NCBI GenBank assembly: GCA_003243425.1
Contig: QFQP01000026.1
Location: forward strand, 40,668-104,667
DNA length: 64,000 nucleotides
Direction of reading: 5' to 3'
Origin: Archangium gephyra
Lineage (GTDB): Bacteria; Myxococcota; Myxococcia; Myxococcales; Myxococcaceae
The translations under genes and the position numbers were made by a program. Each line of letters starts with the position of its first letter. Within the stretch, counting starts at the first letter, position 1. The notes under the pieces are model-generated. The model was not told the origin of the DNA. It searched no databases and saw only the letters and a list, made by a program, of their open reading frames with translations. Of this stretch, positions 43,044 through 50,806 are shown piece after piece.

Positions 43044-43784
43044 TCAGGTGGGAGTGAACGCGCCCTCATCGAGCAGGCGGCGGTAGAGCAGGGTGCCGGC
43101 CACGACGGCGACGGGCATCAGGAAGAAGTTGAGCACCGGGATCCAGAGCAGCAGGTACACGGCCGCTCCGAAGCCGAACGCCAGCGCGCTGCGTCTTCGC
43201 AGCGTCTTCACCACCAGCGAGAACGGCATCAGGTGGCGCGCCATGGGGTTCGAGAGGTGCTCCACCGAGATCCAGAACATCGACCAGATGGACGAGAGGA
43301 CGAGGTACGCCACGCTGCCGACCGCGGGGATGAGGTTGAGCGGCAGCAGCACCAGCACGCCGAGCAGCATGACCCCCAGGCGCAGCAGCGTGTGCTTGAG
43401 CGACTCCACGGTGCCTTTGACGAGGCCGCTGAATGAGAACGGCTCCGGGGTGAACTGACCGACGGCCGCCTCGGTCGCCTCGGAAATCGGGTCCTGCAGC
43501 GGCGCCAGCGCGAGGTTGGGGAGCGTCAGCGCGAAGATGACGAAGAAGACCAACGCGAAGACGACGGCGAGCGTCACCGAGGCGGCGGTGTGAAGCGTGG
43601 GGTTCTCTGGAGCGAGGCGCTCGCCGAGCCAGCTGCCGCCGAGCCAGGCGCCTGCGCCCGACAAGATGAGCACGGCGGCGGTGACGAAGGCGCACAGCAC
43701 CGAGAGGCCGAAGAGCTTCGGCGTGCGCACGATGAGCGCGAAGGCACGAAAGGGGAGGGAGAGGCCGGTGAAGAAGTAGCTCAA
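43044..43784 (-). CDS. EI24/CysZ-like integral membrane protein
   Basis: About 246 residues with six hydrophobic segments. It matches the EI24 family (CysZ-like sulfate permease group): FRAFALIVRTPKLFGLSVLCAF at the start, an inner PLQDPISEATEA segment, and VYLLLWIPVLNFFLMPVAVVAGTLLY at the end. Sulfate uptake is known for CysZ, but many EI24 members are uncharacterised. The only start that avoids running into the divergent gshA gene is TTG 43784 (MSYFFTGL); no strong Shine-Dalgarno is visible, so the start is uncertain. Confidence 0.7.
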   Translation of the reverse strand: MSYFFTGLSLPFRAFALIVRTPKLFGLSVLCAFVTAAVLILSGAGAWLGGSWLGERLAPENPTLHTAASVTLAVVFALVFFVIFALTLPNLALAPLQDPISEATEAAVGQFTPEPFSFSGLVKGTVESLKHTLLRLGVMLLGVLVLLPLNLIPAVGSVAYLVLSSIWSMFWISVEHLSNPMARHLMPFSLVVKTLRRRSALAFGFGAAVYLLLWIPVLNFFLMPVAVVAGTLLYRRLLDEGAFTPT

Positions 43785-43826
43785 GTGTGCAGTTGATTCC
43801 GTGGCTCGCTGCGTTGCGTCGGTTAT

Positions 43827-45164
43827 ATGCGCCGCCCCGTGTCCCTCGACGTCAAACAGACCGAGCATCGTCCGATTGGTAACGCTGATGAGCTCGTTCA
43901 ATTTCTGCGCGATGCGGAAAGACCGACGGGGGACCTGCTGCTGGGTCTGGAGCATGAACGGCTGATCTTCCCGCAGGGTTCCAACGAGCCGGTTCCGTAC
44001 GGCGGGGCCTCGGGCATCGGCGCCTTGCTCAACGGCTTCAAGCAGTTCGGCTTCACCGAGTTCCGCGAAGCGCCCGACCTCCCCGTCATCGCGATGCAGC
44101 GCGGCACCGAGACGTTGACGCTCGAGCCGGGCGGGCAGTTCGAGCTCGCGGGCTCGCCGTTCAAGACGGCGCTCGAGGCGCACCGTGAGAACCAGCGGCA
44201 CAACGAAGAGTTCCAGCAGGTGCTGGCGCAGTTGAAGTTGCGCAGCGTGAACCTCGGGTACCGCCCGTTCTTCACGCTCCCCGAGATGCCGTGGATGCCC
44301 AAGAGCCGCTACGGCGTGATGCGTGCGTCACTCGGCGCTCGCGGTTCTCACGCGCATCACATGATGTTGATGACCGCGACCGGTCAGGTCTCACTCGACT
44401 GGCGTGACGAGGCCGACTGCGTGGCGAAGGTCGTGGCGTCGGTGCGCATTTCACCGCTGCTGCTGGCGATGTACGCGAACTCGCCCATCGTGGCCGGCAA
44501 GGCGAGCGGCTTTCAGTCGTTCCGGAGCCGCGTGTGGAACGACGTCGATCGCGCGCGCTGTGGCTACCCGCAGGCGATGCTCGACGGCTCGTTTTCGTAC
44601 CGCGCGTACGTCGAGTGGGCGCTCGACGCGCCGCTGCTCTTCATTCGCCGCGACGGGAAGTACGTGTGGCCGAAGCTCACGTTCCGTGAATTCCTCGCGA
44701 AGGGGTTCGACGGTCAGCCGGCGACGCATTCGGACTGGGTCGACCATCTGTCGACGCTGTTCCCCGAAGTGCGGCTCAAGAAGATCATCGAGATCCGCGC
44801 GGCTGATTCGAACGCGCCTGAGATGACGAGCGCGCTCGGCGCGGTGATGCGCGGAATTCTGTACGACGCGCAGGCGCGTGAAGCGGCGACGCACCTGCTG
44901 CCGAAGCTCTCACCCGACGAGCACCGGGCGCTCCACGACGCCGCGCAGAAAGACGGTCTGTCTGCTGCGGTCGGCAACAAGACGCTCGCGGACTATGCGG
45001 CGGAGTTCGTCAGCATCGCGCACCGGGGTCTCGAGCGGCTGGGCGGCGGTGACGAGGTGTTGCTCGCGCCACTGCAGAAGATCGCCGCGAAGCGCGCGGC
45101 GCCTGCGGTGCACGTACTGGCGACGTTCGAGAAGTACGGAACGTCGTTCCTCGATCACCTCTGA
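43827..45164 (+). CDS. gshA: Glutamate-cysteine ligase, plant/proteobacterial (GCS2) type
   Basis: 445 residues; joins glutamate and cysteine in the first step of glutathione synthesis. Family motifs: GLEHERLIFPQG (Glu-binding), TETLTLEPGGQFELAGSP, KSRYGVMRASLGARGSHAHHMM and SFSYRAYVEWALDAPLLF. This is the type found in alphaproteobacteria, myxobacteria and plants, not the E. coli GshA. No gshB is nearby. ATG 43827 has few alternatives. Convergent with the helicase gene across nine bases. Confidence 0.93.
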   Translation: MRRPVSLDVKQTEHRPIGNADELVQFLRDAERPTGDLLLGLEHERLIFPQGSNEPVPYGGASGIGALLNGFKQFGFTEFREAPDLPVIAMQRGTETLTLEPGGQFELAGSPFKTALEAHRENQRHNEEFQQVLAQLKLRSVNLGYRPFFTLPEMPWMPKSRYGVMRASLGARGSHAHHMMLMTATGQVSLDWRDEADCVAKVVASVRISPLLLAMYANSPIVAGKASGFQSFRSRVWNDVDRARCGYPQAMLDGSFSYRAYVEWALDAPLLFIRRDGKYVWPKLTFREFLAKGFDGQPATHSDWVDHLSTLFPEVRLKKIIEIRAADSNAPEMTSALGAVMRGILYDAQAREAATHLLPKLSPDEHRALHDAAQKDGLSAAVGNKTLADYAAEFVSIAHRGLERLGGGDEVLLAPLQKIAAKRAAPAVHVLATFEKYGTSFLDHL

Positions 45165-45173
45165 ACTCGAGGC

Positions 45174-47918
45174 TCACCAGAAGTCGTTCGGCATCCAGCG
45201 CATCGGTTCGAGCCGGAGCCTGGTGGCGAAGACCTCGTCGGCCGGCAGCCACTGGCCCTCTCCTCCAGCCCCCTCGCGCCACAACGAGAGCGCGGGGTTG
45301 ATGACGTAGTGCCCGTGCCGTCGCCGCTCGAAGAGCCGACGTGAACCCACCGCCGTGCTGAGCGCCTCGTTCTTCGAGAGGATCGCCGAGAGGTACGGCC
45401 GCTTCTTTCGATAGTCGCGCAGCACCACGCCGGGCAACGCCTCGACGTAGGTGAGCAGCTCCGAGGTGCCGATGCCGATGAGTCGTGGCTCACGGGACAA
45501 CTTCGACATCTGCAGGCGCTCCACGAAGAGCTGAAACACCGCGAACTCGCCCTGTTCGCGACCGATCTGCACCAGTCGATCGTCGACGCGCACGTCAAAC
45601 GACGCTGGCGCGAGCATCTCCCACATGGCACCCAGGTCTCCGGCACCGAACCCGCGTTCGAGCCAGACCCGACGAAGCGCGTGGTGCATGGGCTGGAGCC
45701 CGTAGAGGTCGCGGTTGGTCCGGCTGGCGCCGCGATCGAGCAGGGCTTCGACCAACGCGAGATTGCCCGCGCGCGCCGCGAGCATCAGCGGTGTCAGTCC
45801 GTGCATGCTGCGGTGCTCGAGGCCGTAGCGCTCCGTGTCGGCCAACACGTCCTTGATGCGCCGTGAGGTCCACGGGCTCAGCACGCGTTGCACGGTTTGA
45901 ATGTCCTGACGGCTGGCCTGAAGCGGGCTCGCCGCGAACACGTTCATCAGCAGCGCGCCCGCTCTTGACGGGTGTACCGCCAGCGTGTCCCGCAGCAGAT
46001 CTTTGGCTTTGCGCGACACACTCCTGGGCTCGAGCGCCCTCTTGAAGAGGTCCAGGAGCCCGGGCCCGTCGAGTTGCTGCCACGGCGTTGGCTGCGTGCG
46101 CAGCACCTGGCTGCGAATGGCCTCCACCTGCTCGAGCTTGCCGTGCGCCTCGAGGCGGCTGGCCTCGCGCTGCCAGTCTTCTGCGGTCGCCTGCTTCACG
46201 TTGGCGCCCACCTGCGCGCCATCGAAGGGCACTCGCAGCAGCTGCAACAGCGGGTGCGAGGGGTCGTCTTCCACCAGCCACACGTTCTTCACCGCGCGGG
46301 TCAGCGCCACGTAGAGCGCGTTGACGAAGAACTTGTAGGCCTCGCTGGTCTTGTCGGTCTTGTCGCGGCCGCGCGCGTAGTCGAGCGCGGTGACGTCGAC
46401 GTCGGCCGCGGTCAGCCCTTCGGCCAGCTCGGCATACAGCCGGCGCTCACCCGACACCACGCGGTAGAGAATGACGTTCTCGTATTCGAGGCCCTTCGAC
46501 TCGAGCACCGAGAACACCAGCGGCGTCTTGAAGTGTGCGCGCGCGGCAGCCTTGTCTTCGTCGCGCAGCACCACCACGGCCACCTCGGTGCTGCGGCGGG
46601 TGCGGGCGTCGAGGCCGGCGAGCTCGGCGCTGTTCCCGAGGCTCAGGCCGCGCACCTCGCCGGGCTCGCCCGGCACGGGCTCGAGCAGCGTGTTGCTCTC
46701 GCGGTCGATGGAGCCAAAGCGCGCGTGCTTGAGCGCCAGCACCGCGTTGGCCACGCGCGTGACCTCCGGCGCGTTGCGGTAGCTGACCTTCAGCACCGAG
46801 ACCTGCTGCTCGCCTGCGCCCAGGCGCTCCCAGAAGAGCGACTTGACCTTGCTCCACGAGAAGAAGTTGGGGTGCACCACCTGGTTGGCGTCGCCGGCCA
46901 GCACGAAGTTGCCCGGCGTCTTCAGCGTGGCCAGCGCGAGCGCGAGCTGTACCGGCGTGAGGTCCTGCACTTCGTCGATGGCGAGGAAGTCGTAGCGGGG
47001 CGTGGCGTGCGCCTTCCACGCGTGGGCCACGAGGTTGGGCTCGAAGCGCTGCGCCTCGGTGAGCCACTGCTGGTAGCGCCCCCACACCTCGAAGAGCTGC
47101 GCGCGCTGCTCGCCGTCGTAGAGCGACTGCCGCACGCCGAGCGCGAGGTATTGCTCGAGCGACAGCGGGCCGTCGGGCGACGCGCACAGCACCCCGCGGA
47201 ACTCTTCGAAGCAGCGGTGGGCGTCGGTGAAGCGGAGCTTCTGGCGGTGGCGCTCGAAGAAGCCCACGAAGTCGCGGAAGGTGACGGCGCTGCCGGCGGG
47301 CACCGCGAGGCTGTCGAGGAACTGCCGGTAGCTGAGGAAGTCGGCCTCCTGCTCTCCGGGGTCGTGGTCGAGGGCCACGAAGAGGCCGCGCGCCGACTGG
47401 GCGAGCCAGGCTGATTCGGTCAGGTAGAGCACGCGGCCCGGGGCGGCGCGCAGCTGCTGCAGCAACAGCGCGGTCTTCCCCGAGCCCGCCGAGCCGACGA
47501 CGACCAGCGGTGGGCGGCGGCGGAGCACCTCGTCCTGCGCGTCGTCGAAGGACAGGGGCTTGTCGAGCAGCGCGAAGGTGGTGCGGGTCGGGTGGAGGTA
47601 CTTGATGGGGCGCTCGTCGAGGGGCTCGACGGCTGCCTCGATCTTCGACTCGTCGACGCGCGCGCCACGCAAGAAACGGGAGCGCTCGTATTCGTGGTTG
47701 GGGAGCAGCTCGAGGGCCAGCGCGGCGCGGCCCCCGTTCCAGCGAACGAACTGCACGATGAGCCGCGCGGCGTCAGACAGCTTCACGCGGTAGTAGCCGC
47801 CGTGGAGCTTCTTCAGGTCGACGGCCGCGAGGTCGTCACGCTCGAAGGCGGCGCGTACACGGTCGAGCTGGGGCTCGAAGTCGGTGGCATGAAGCCCCTC
47901 GTAGGTCAGGAAGCGCAC
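45174..47918 (-). CDS. UvrD-type helicase with RelE-like N-terminus and ankyrin repeats
   Basis: 914 residues with three parts. Residues 1-95 resemble a RelE/ParE-type toxin fold (KKLHGGYYRVKLSDAARLIVQF then LALELLPNHEYERSRFL). Residues ~115-600 are a superfamily-1A helicase: VVGSAGSGKTALL (Lys148), a DEVQDLTPVQ Walker B near 318, and FVNALYVALTRA (motif VI) near 545. Residues ~690-790 contain ankyrin repeats (GLTPLMLAARAGNLALVEAL and GLQPMHHAL), and the rest is unassigned. Possible roles are DNA repair or defence. It is next to the cas operon on the same strand but separated by a 400-base gap, and no cognate antitoxin gene is adjacent. Confidence 0.78.
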   Translation of the reverse strand: MRFLTYEGLHATDFEPQLDRVRAAFERDDLAAVDLKKLHGGYYRVKLSDAARLIVQFVRWNGGRAALALELLPNHEYERSRFLRGARVDESKIEAAVEPLDERPIKYLHPTRTTFALLDKPLSFDDAQDEVLRRRPPLVVVGSAGSGKTALLLQQLRAAPGRVLYLTESAWLAQSARGLFVALDHDPGEQEADFLSYRQFLDSLAVPAGSAVTFRDFVGFFERHRQKLRFTDAHRCFEEFRGVLCASPDGPLSLEQYLALGVRQSLYDGEQRAQLFEVWGRYQQWLTEAQRFEPNLVAHAWKAHATPRYDFLAIDEVQDLTPVQLALALATLKTPGNFVLAGDANQVVHPNFFSWSKVKSLFWERLGAGEQQVSVLKVSYRNAPEVTRVANAVLALKHARFGSIDRESNTLLEPVPGEPGEVRGLSLGNSAELAGLDARTRRSTEVAVVVLRDEDKAAARAHFKTPLVFSVLESKGLEYENVILYRVVSGERRLYAELAEGLTAADVDVTALDYARGRDKTDKTSEAYKFFVNALYVALTRAVKNVWLVEDDPSHPLLQLLRVPFDGAQVGANVKQATAEDWQREASRLEAHGKLEQVEAIRSQVLRTQPTPWQQLDGPGLLDLFKRALEPRSVSRKAKDLLRDTLAVHPSRAGALLMNVFAASPLQASRQDIQTVQRVLSPWTSRRIKDVLADTERYGLEHRSMHGLTPLMLAARAGNLALVEALLDRGASRTNRDLYGLQPMHHALRRVWLERGFGAGDLGAMWEMLAPASFDVRVDDRLVQIGREQGEFAVFQLFVERLQMSKLSREPRLIGIGTSELLTYVEALPGVVLRDYRKKRPYLSAILSKNEALSTAVGSRRLFERRRHGHYVINPALSLWREGAGGEGQWLPADEVFATRLRLEPMRWMPNDFW

Positions 47919-48320
47919 GGCGACGTCATAGCGCGGGGCGCGTCGCTACACGGTGTCGAGCTCTCCGCGCCGACGAACAGCGCCTCCGCCTCGAAGGGAA
48001 ACTGCGCTTGCGGTCCCCTCCACGAGACCTGCACCGGCGCTGCCTTTGCGTCATTCATGCTGTCGACCCCGGTCGACGAAACGCGAGTTGTCGACTCGAC
48101 TCGACAGAGTTCGAAGTGTCGAGTCGGGTCGACACCACGGCCTCGTCGCGGCGTCGTCAGTACATGGCAGCGAACAGCCCGAGGCCGGAGAAACGCCCGC
48201 GGCCCAGACAAAGGGGCCCCGACACGTGCGTTGGCCACGTCACGCGCACGTGCAGGTGGGAGGGAATTCGGTCAGGTGGCTCGGCCCAGCTCGACGAGAA
48301 CCGTCAGCACACTGGGTCGT
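47919..48320. other. ~400-base intergenic stretch between helicase and csb2
   Basis: No convincing gene. The frames that stay open here (for example 110 codons on the minus strand) have myxobacterial-unlike composition and no ribosome site. The notable content is an array of GTCGAC/GACTCGAC motifs at about 48060-48135 that includes a long hairpin (separate entry). It probably ends the csb2 transcript and contains the helicase promoter. Confidence 0.7.
48090..48133. terminator. Strong hairpin, 17-bp arms and 10-base loop
   Basis: Arms at 48090-48106 and 48117-48133 are complementary over 17 positions with one G:U-type wobble, separated by GAGTTCGAAG. Left arm reads GTCGACTCGACTCGACA. A smaller palindrome (GTCGACC-CC-GGTCGAC, 48062-48077) precedes it. 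No U-tract follows on either strand, so it may terminate by another mechanism or serve as a protein-binding or mRNA-stability element at the 3' end of the cas operon. Confidence 0.55.
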
Positions 48321-49769
48321 TCATTCTGGGATGAACGTGCCCAGCCCATAGTGGCTCGCATAGCCAAGCGAGAACGGTGCAAGCACAGGTCGTTCGAAGC
48401 GGAGCCGGAGGCCGAAGGAGGGTTGAGGCCCGTCGTCTTTCCGGTTTCTGCGGAAGTCCAACCATCGACGACGACGTCCACGGGTCACGGCCGGTTCGAC
48501 TCTCTCGATCGCCTTAGGCATGCTCAGTCCGCGTTGTTCGCACTCGGCCTTCACTTGTTGTGCGAGCCAATGTCCGAATTCGCCATCACGCTTGGGTCGC
48601 CAGTGCAGGAACGGGGCGAACGGTGTGAGCGAAACGACCGATGTCGTAGGCGTCAGCATTTTCGCCCGCGTGCCGTGGTGACCTGGAGTCAGCACCAGCG
48701 CGTGGCCGTTTCGCCGATGGACTGGCCGAACGCGATGGAGCGCTTGGAGTTCCTCGAGTGAGAACGCCGAGGGCTTTGAGATGACAACGCTGTCGATGTA
48801 CCCGTCGCGGTCATCGTCGAGGCAGAGAATGGAGACGTGTGAGTGATCTCTCACTGGTGTGCCATCGGCGGCTCTTCCGGAGAAGCTGGAACTCAGCCGA
48901 TCTTCACCCACGATGCGTCTCATCGCGCCGAGCAGGTTGCGGCGAATCTCATCTCCGATTCTGAGCGCCTCGGTAATTGGAACAGGCGCTCGTGATTCAG
49001 CTGCGTAGCGCACGACCTCCGTGGTGCGAGCTGCCACGGTCCGTCGCTCCAGGGGGCGAGCATTGAGCGCATTCGTCGGCCGCACGTAATGAACCGGCGC
49101 TAGCGCGGGCGGCCGATTCATCGAGTGAGCCAACGTCTCTGCGCTTCCCCATCCGAGTGCGTCGAACCACGACAGCTTCTTTCGCTGACCTCCTCTGCCG
49201 ACGTTGAGCTCAAGCGGCCTGTCTTCGTATTCGCGTGGCGAGATTACACACGCGACAGAGACGACCTCCCCGAGCACCTTGCGACCCGCCTCGATGGGCT
49301 CGCAGTTCCAGTTCACAGAGCGGTCCTCGATGACGCTCGCTTCGACCCACGACTCGCTACGGCCGAGGTAGTTCAACTCGGCCGTGAGCAAGCGCAGCGC
49401 TGCAAGACCTTCTGCCGAGAGCTTCGCTTCGGGCCAGCCCATCAAGACGGCTGCGTCGCGGTCGACGATGGCGAACGCGTCGAAGACGAGCTTCTTGTTC
49501 GATGGATCTTCGTCGTTCTGACTGAGGTACGCGCGCGTATGACCTGCGCGGGCGGATGGCAGTGCGTATTTCGGGGGGCTCGAGAGTACGCTCATCACCT
49601 CGCTGATGACGCTTGGTGCGACCTCAGGGTGCTTGCGGAACCACACATCAAGCAGTGCGCGAAGCACACGAAACGGTGCTGGTGGCCATTCGGGTTCGCC
49701 CTCGTTGACGTGTCGACCCCACGCAGTCGCGTGGAATCGCCCAGTCAGAAATTTGAGCGAGAGGATCAT
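48321..49769 (-). CDS. csb2: Type I-G CRISPR protein Csb2 (Cas5-Cas6 fusion)
   Basis: 482 residues, last gene of the interference operon. The N-terminus (LSLKFLTGRFHATAWGRHVN then EGEPEWPPAPFRVLRALL) is the diagnostic Csb2/GSU0054-type start. In type I-G this protein combines Cas5 (5' handle holding) and Cas6 (crRNA processing). The C-terminal half should hold the Cas6 RAMP fold. ATG overlaps the csb1 stop as ATGA. The repeat in the nearby array forms a hairpin suited to Cas6-type cleavage. Confidence 0.9.
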   Translation of the reverse strand: MILSLKFLTGRFHATAWGRHVNEGEPEWPPAPFRVLRALLDVWFRKHPEVAPSVISEVMSVLSSPPKYALPSARAGHTRAYLSQNDEDPSNKKLVFDAFAIVDRDAAVLMGWPEAKLSAEGLAALRLLTAELNYLGRSESWVEASVIEDRSVNWNCEPIEAGRKVLGEVVSVACVISPREYEDRPLELNVGRGGQRKKLSWFDALGWGSAETLAHSMNRPPALAPVHYVRPTNALNARPLERRTVAARTTEVVRYAAESRAPVPITEALRIGDEIRRNLLGAMRRIVGEDRLSSSFSGRAADGTPVRDHSHVSILCLDDDRDGYIDSVVISKPSAFSLEELQALHRVRPVHRRNGHALVLTPGHHGTRAKMLTPTTSVVSLTPFAPFLHWRPKRDGEFGHWLAQQVKAECEQRGLSMPKAIERVEPAVTRGRRRRWLDFRRNRKDDGPQPSFGLRLRFERPVLAPFSLGYASHYGLGTFIPE

Positions 49770-50806
49770 TCACTCGCTCCATCTGATTCGACGCCCTTGG
49801 TCTTCCCCTTGGTCTTGGGCTCGGCAGCCTTCTTCACCGTATTGGTCGACAGTTCGAGCACGGTACCGTTGAGGAGCCCGTCTTCTTTCAAAGCCGCAGC
49901 GACGAGCTGGGTCAGCGAGTCGCGCAGCGGGGCGAGAGCTGGGATCTCGAACCCGGTCGGCGCAGTCGCTTTCAGGTCGTCTTTGACAATGAGGTCGCAC
50001 GCTGTGCGCAGCCGCAGTCCCACTTCGAGGAACCGTCGCACCTTGTAGAGCGCGAGCGTGACGAGGAGTTCCTGCGCCACCGGAGGCAGTTGGTACCCAC
50101 GAAGCTGCGCGAGATCGAGGTTGAAGTACGCGCGAATCTCGCGGGCGGTGAATTCGAGTCGGCTGTACGGGACATTGCCGTACACATCCTTGTCGTAGCC
50201 TTCGGCGCGTACTTCTCCCGAAGGGTCGAAGTGGTTGTTCTTCACGCCACCTGATGCCGCTTCGGCGACGTCGGTGGCCTCAATGAACCCGGTCAGGAGT
50301 CGCGGAAATCGCAGACGACCGTCTTCGATATTCGCGAAGAAGACGCCGTGCAGCAGAGTGCAGGGGTCGAAGTGGAACACGGCCTTGGCAGCGGTTGCCC
50401 AGTTGATGACCTGACCCTTCTTGTACTTGCTCAGTTCGCCGAAGCGCTTCGAGAAGTCTTTGTTGGTGACGATGAACGGTGAGTTGAGCCGATGCGCTTC
50501 GACCAATGAGCTGGTCACGACGCCCTCGCCTTGCCCTGCGAGTTTCACGCGGACATAGGGAAGGCCTCGCAGTTCTTCTCGGAGATCGACACCATCACCA
50601 TCAATGACCGCACGCTCGAGCCTGTTCGCCAAAGATTGGGCGCTCTCGACGAGCAGCATTCGCCTTCCATCCGGGGTCGTATATTGGGCGGCCCCAAGGT
50701 CGGCGAAGCCGGTGGGTTGAAAGCGATCGCCCTGTGCCGGTCGGAGTGCGGCTTCCAGCAGCAAACGCGGCGCATCGTTCAACGACTTCAACAATTCACT
50801 GGGCAT
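49766..50806 (-). CDS. csb1: Type I-G CRISPR protein Csb1 (Cas7 backbone)
   Basis: 346 residues forming the crRNA-binding backbone of the type I-G effector. Landmarks of the family: LEAALRPAQGDRFQPTGFADLGAAQY near the N-terminus, then LVESAQSLANRLE and the RFPRLLTGFIEATDV block. I chose ATG 50806 (MPSELLKSL), preceded by AGAGGAG at suitable distance, over an upstream GTG or ATG in the open frame; this start overlaps the csx17 end by 11 bases. Translational coupling on both sides is consistent with fixed complex stoichiometry. Confidence 0.92.
   Translation of the reverse strand: MPSELLKSLNDAPRLLLEAALRPAQGDRFQPTGFADLGAAQYTTPDGRRMLLVESAQSLANRLERAVIDGDGVDLREELRGLPYVRVKLAGQGEGVVTSSLVEAHRLNSPFIVTNKDFSKRFGELSKYKKGQVINWATAAKAVFHFDPCTLLHGVFFANIEDGRLRFPRLLTGFIEATDVAEAASGGVKNNHFDPSGEVRAEGYDKDVYGNVPYSRLEFTAREIRAYFNLDLAQLRGYQLPPVAQELLVTLALYKVRRFLEVGLRLRTACDLIVKDDLKATAPTGFEIPALAPLRDSLTQLVAAALKEDGLLNGTVLELSTNTVKKAAEPKTKGKTKGVESDGASE

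Noticed and set aside
45174..47918. Toxin-antitoxin operon based on the RelE-like N-terminus
   Set aside because: The RelE-like region is fused to the helicase, and no antitoxin-size gene is adjacent.
47906..48238. 110-codon minus-strand frame between helicase and csb2
   Set aside because: Arg/Ser/Pro-rich shadow-like composition, crosses the GTCGAC hairpin and overlaps the helicase start; no ribosome site.
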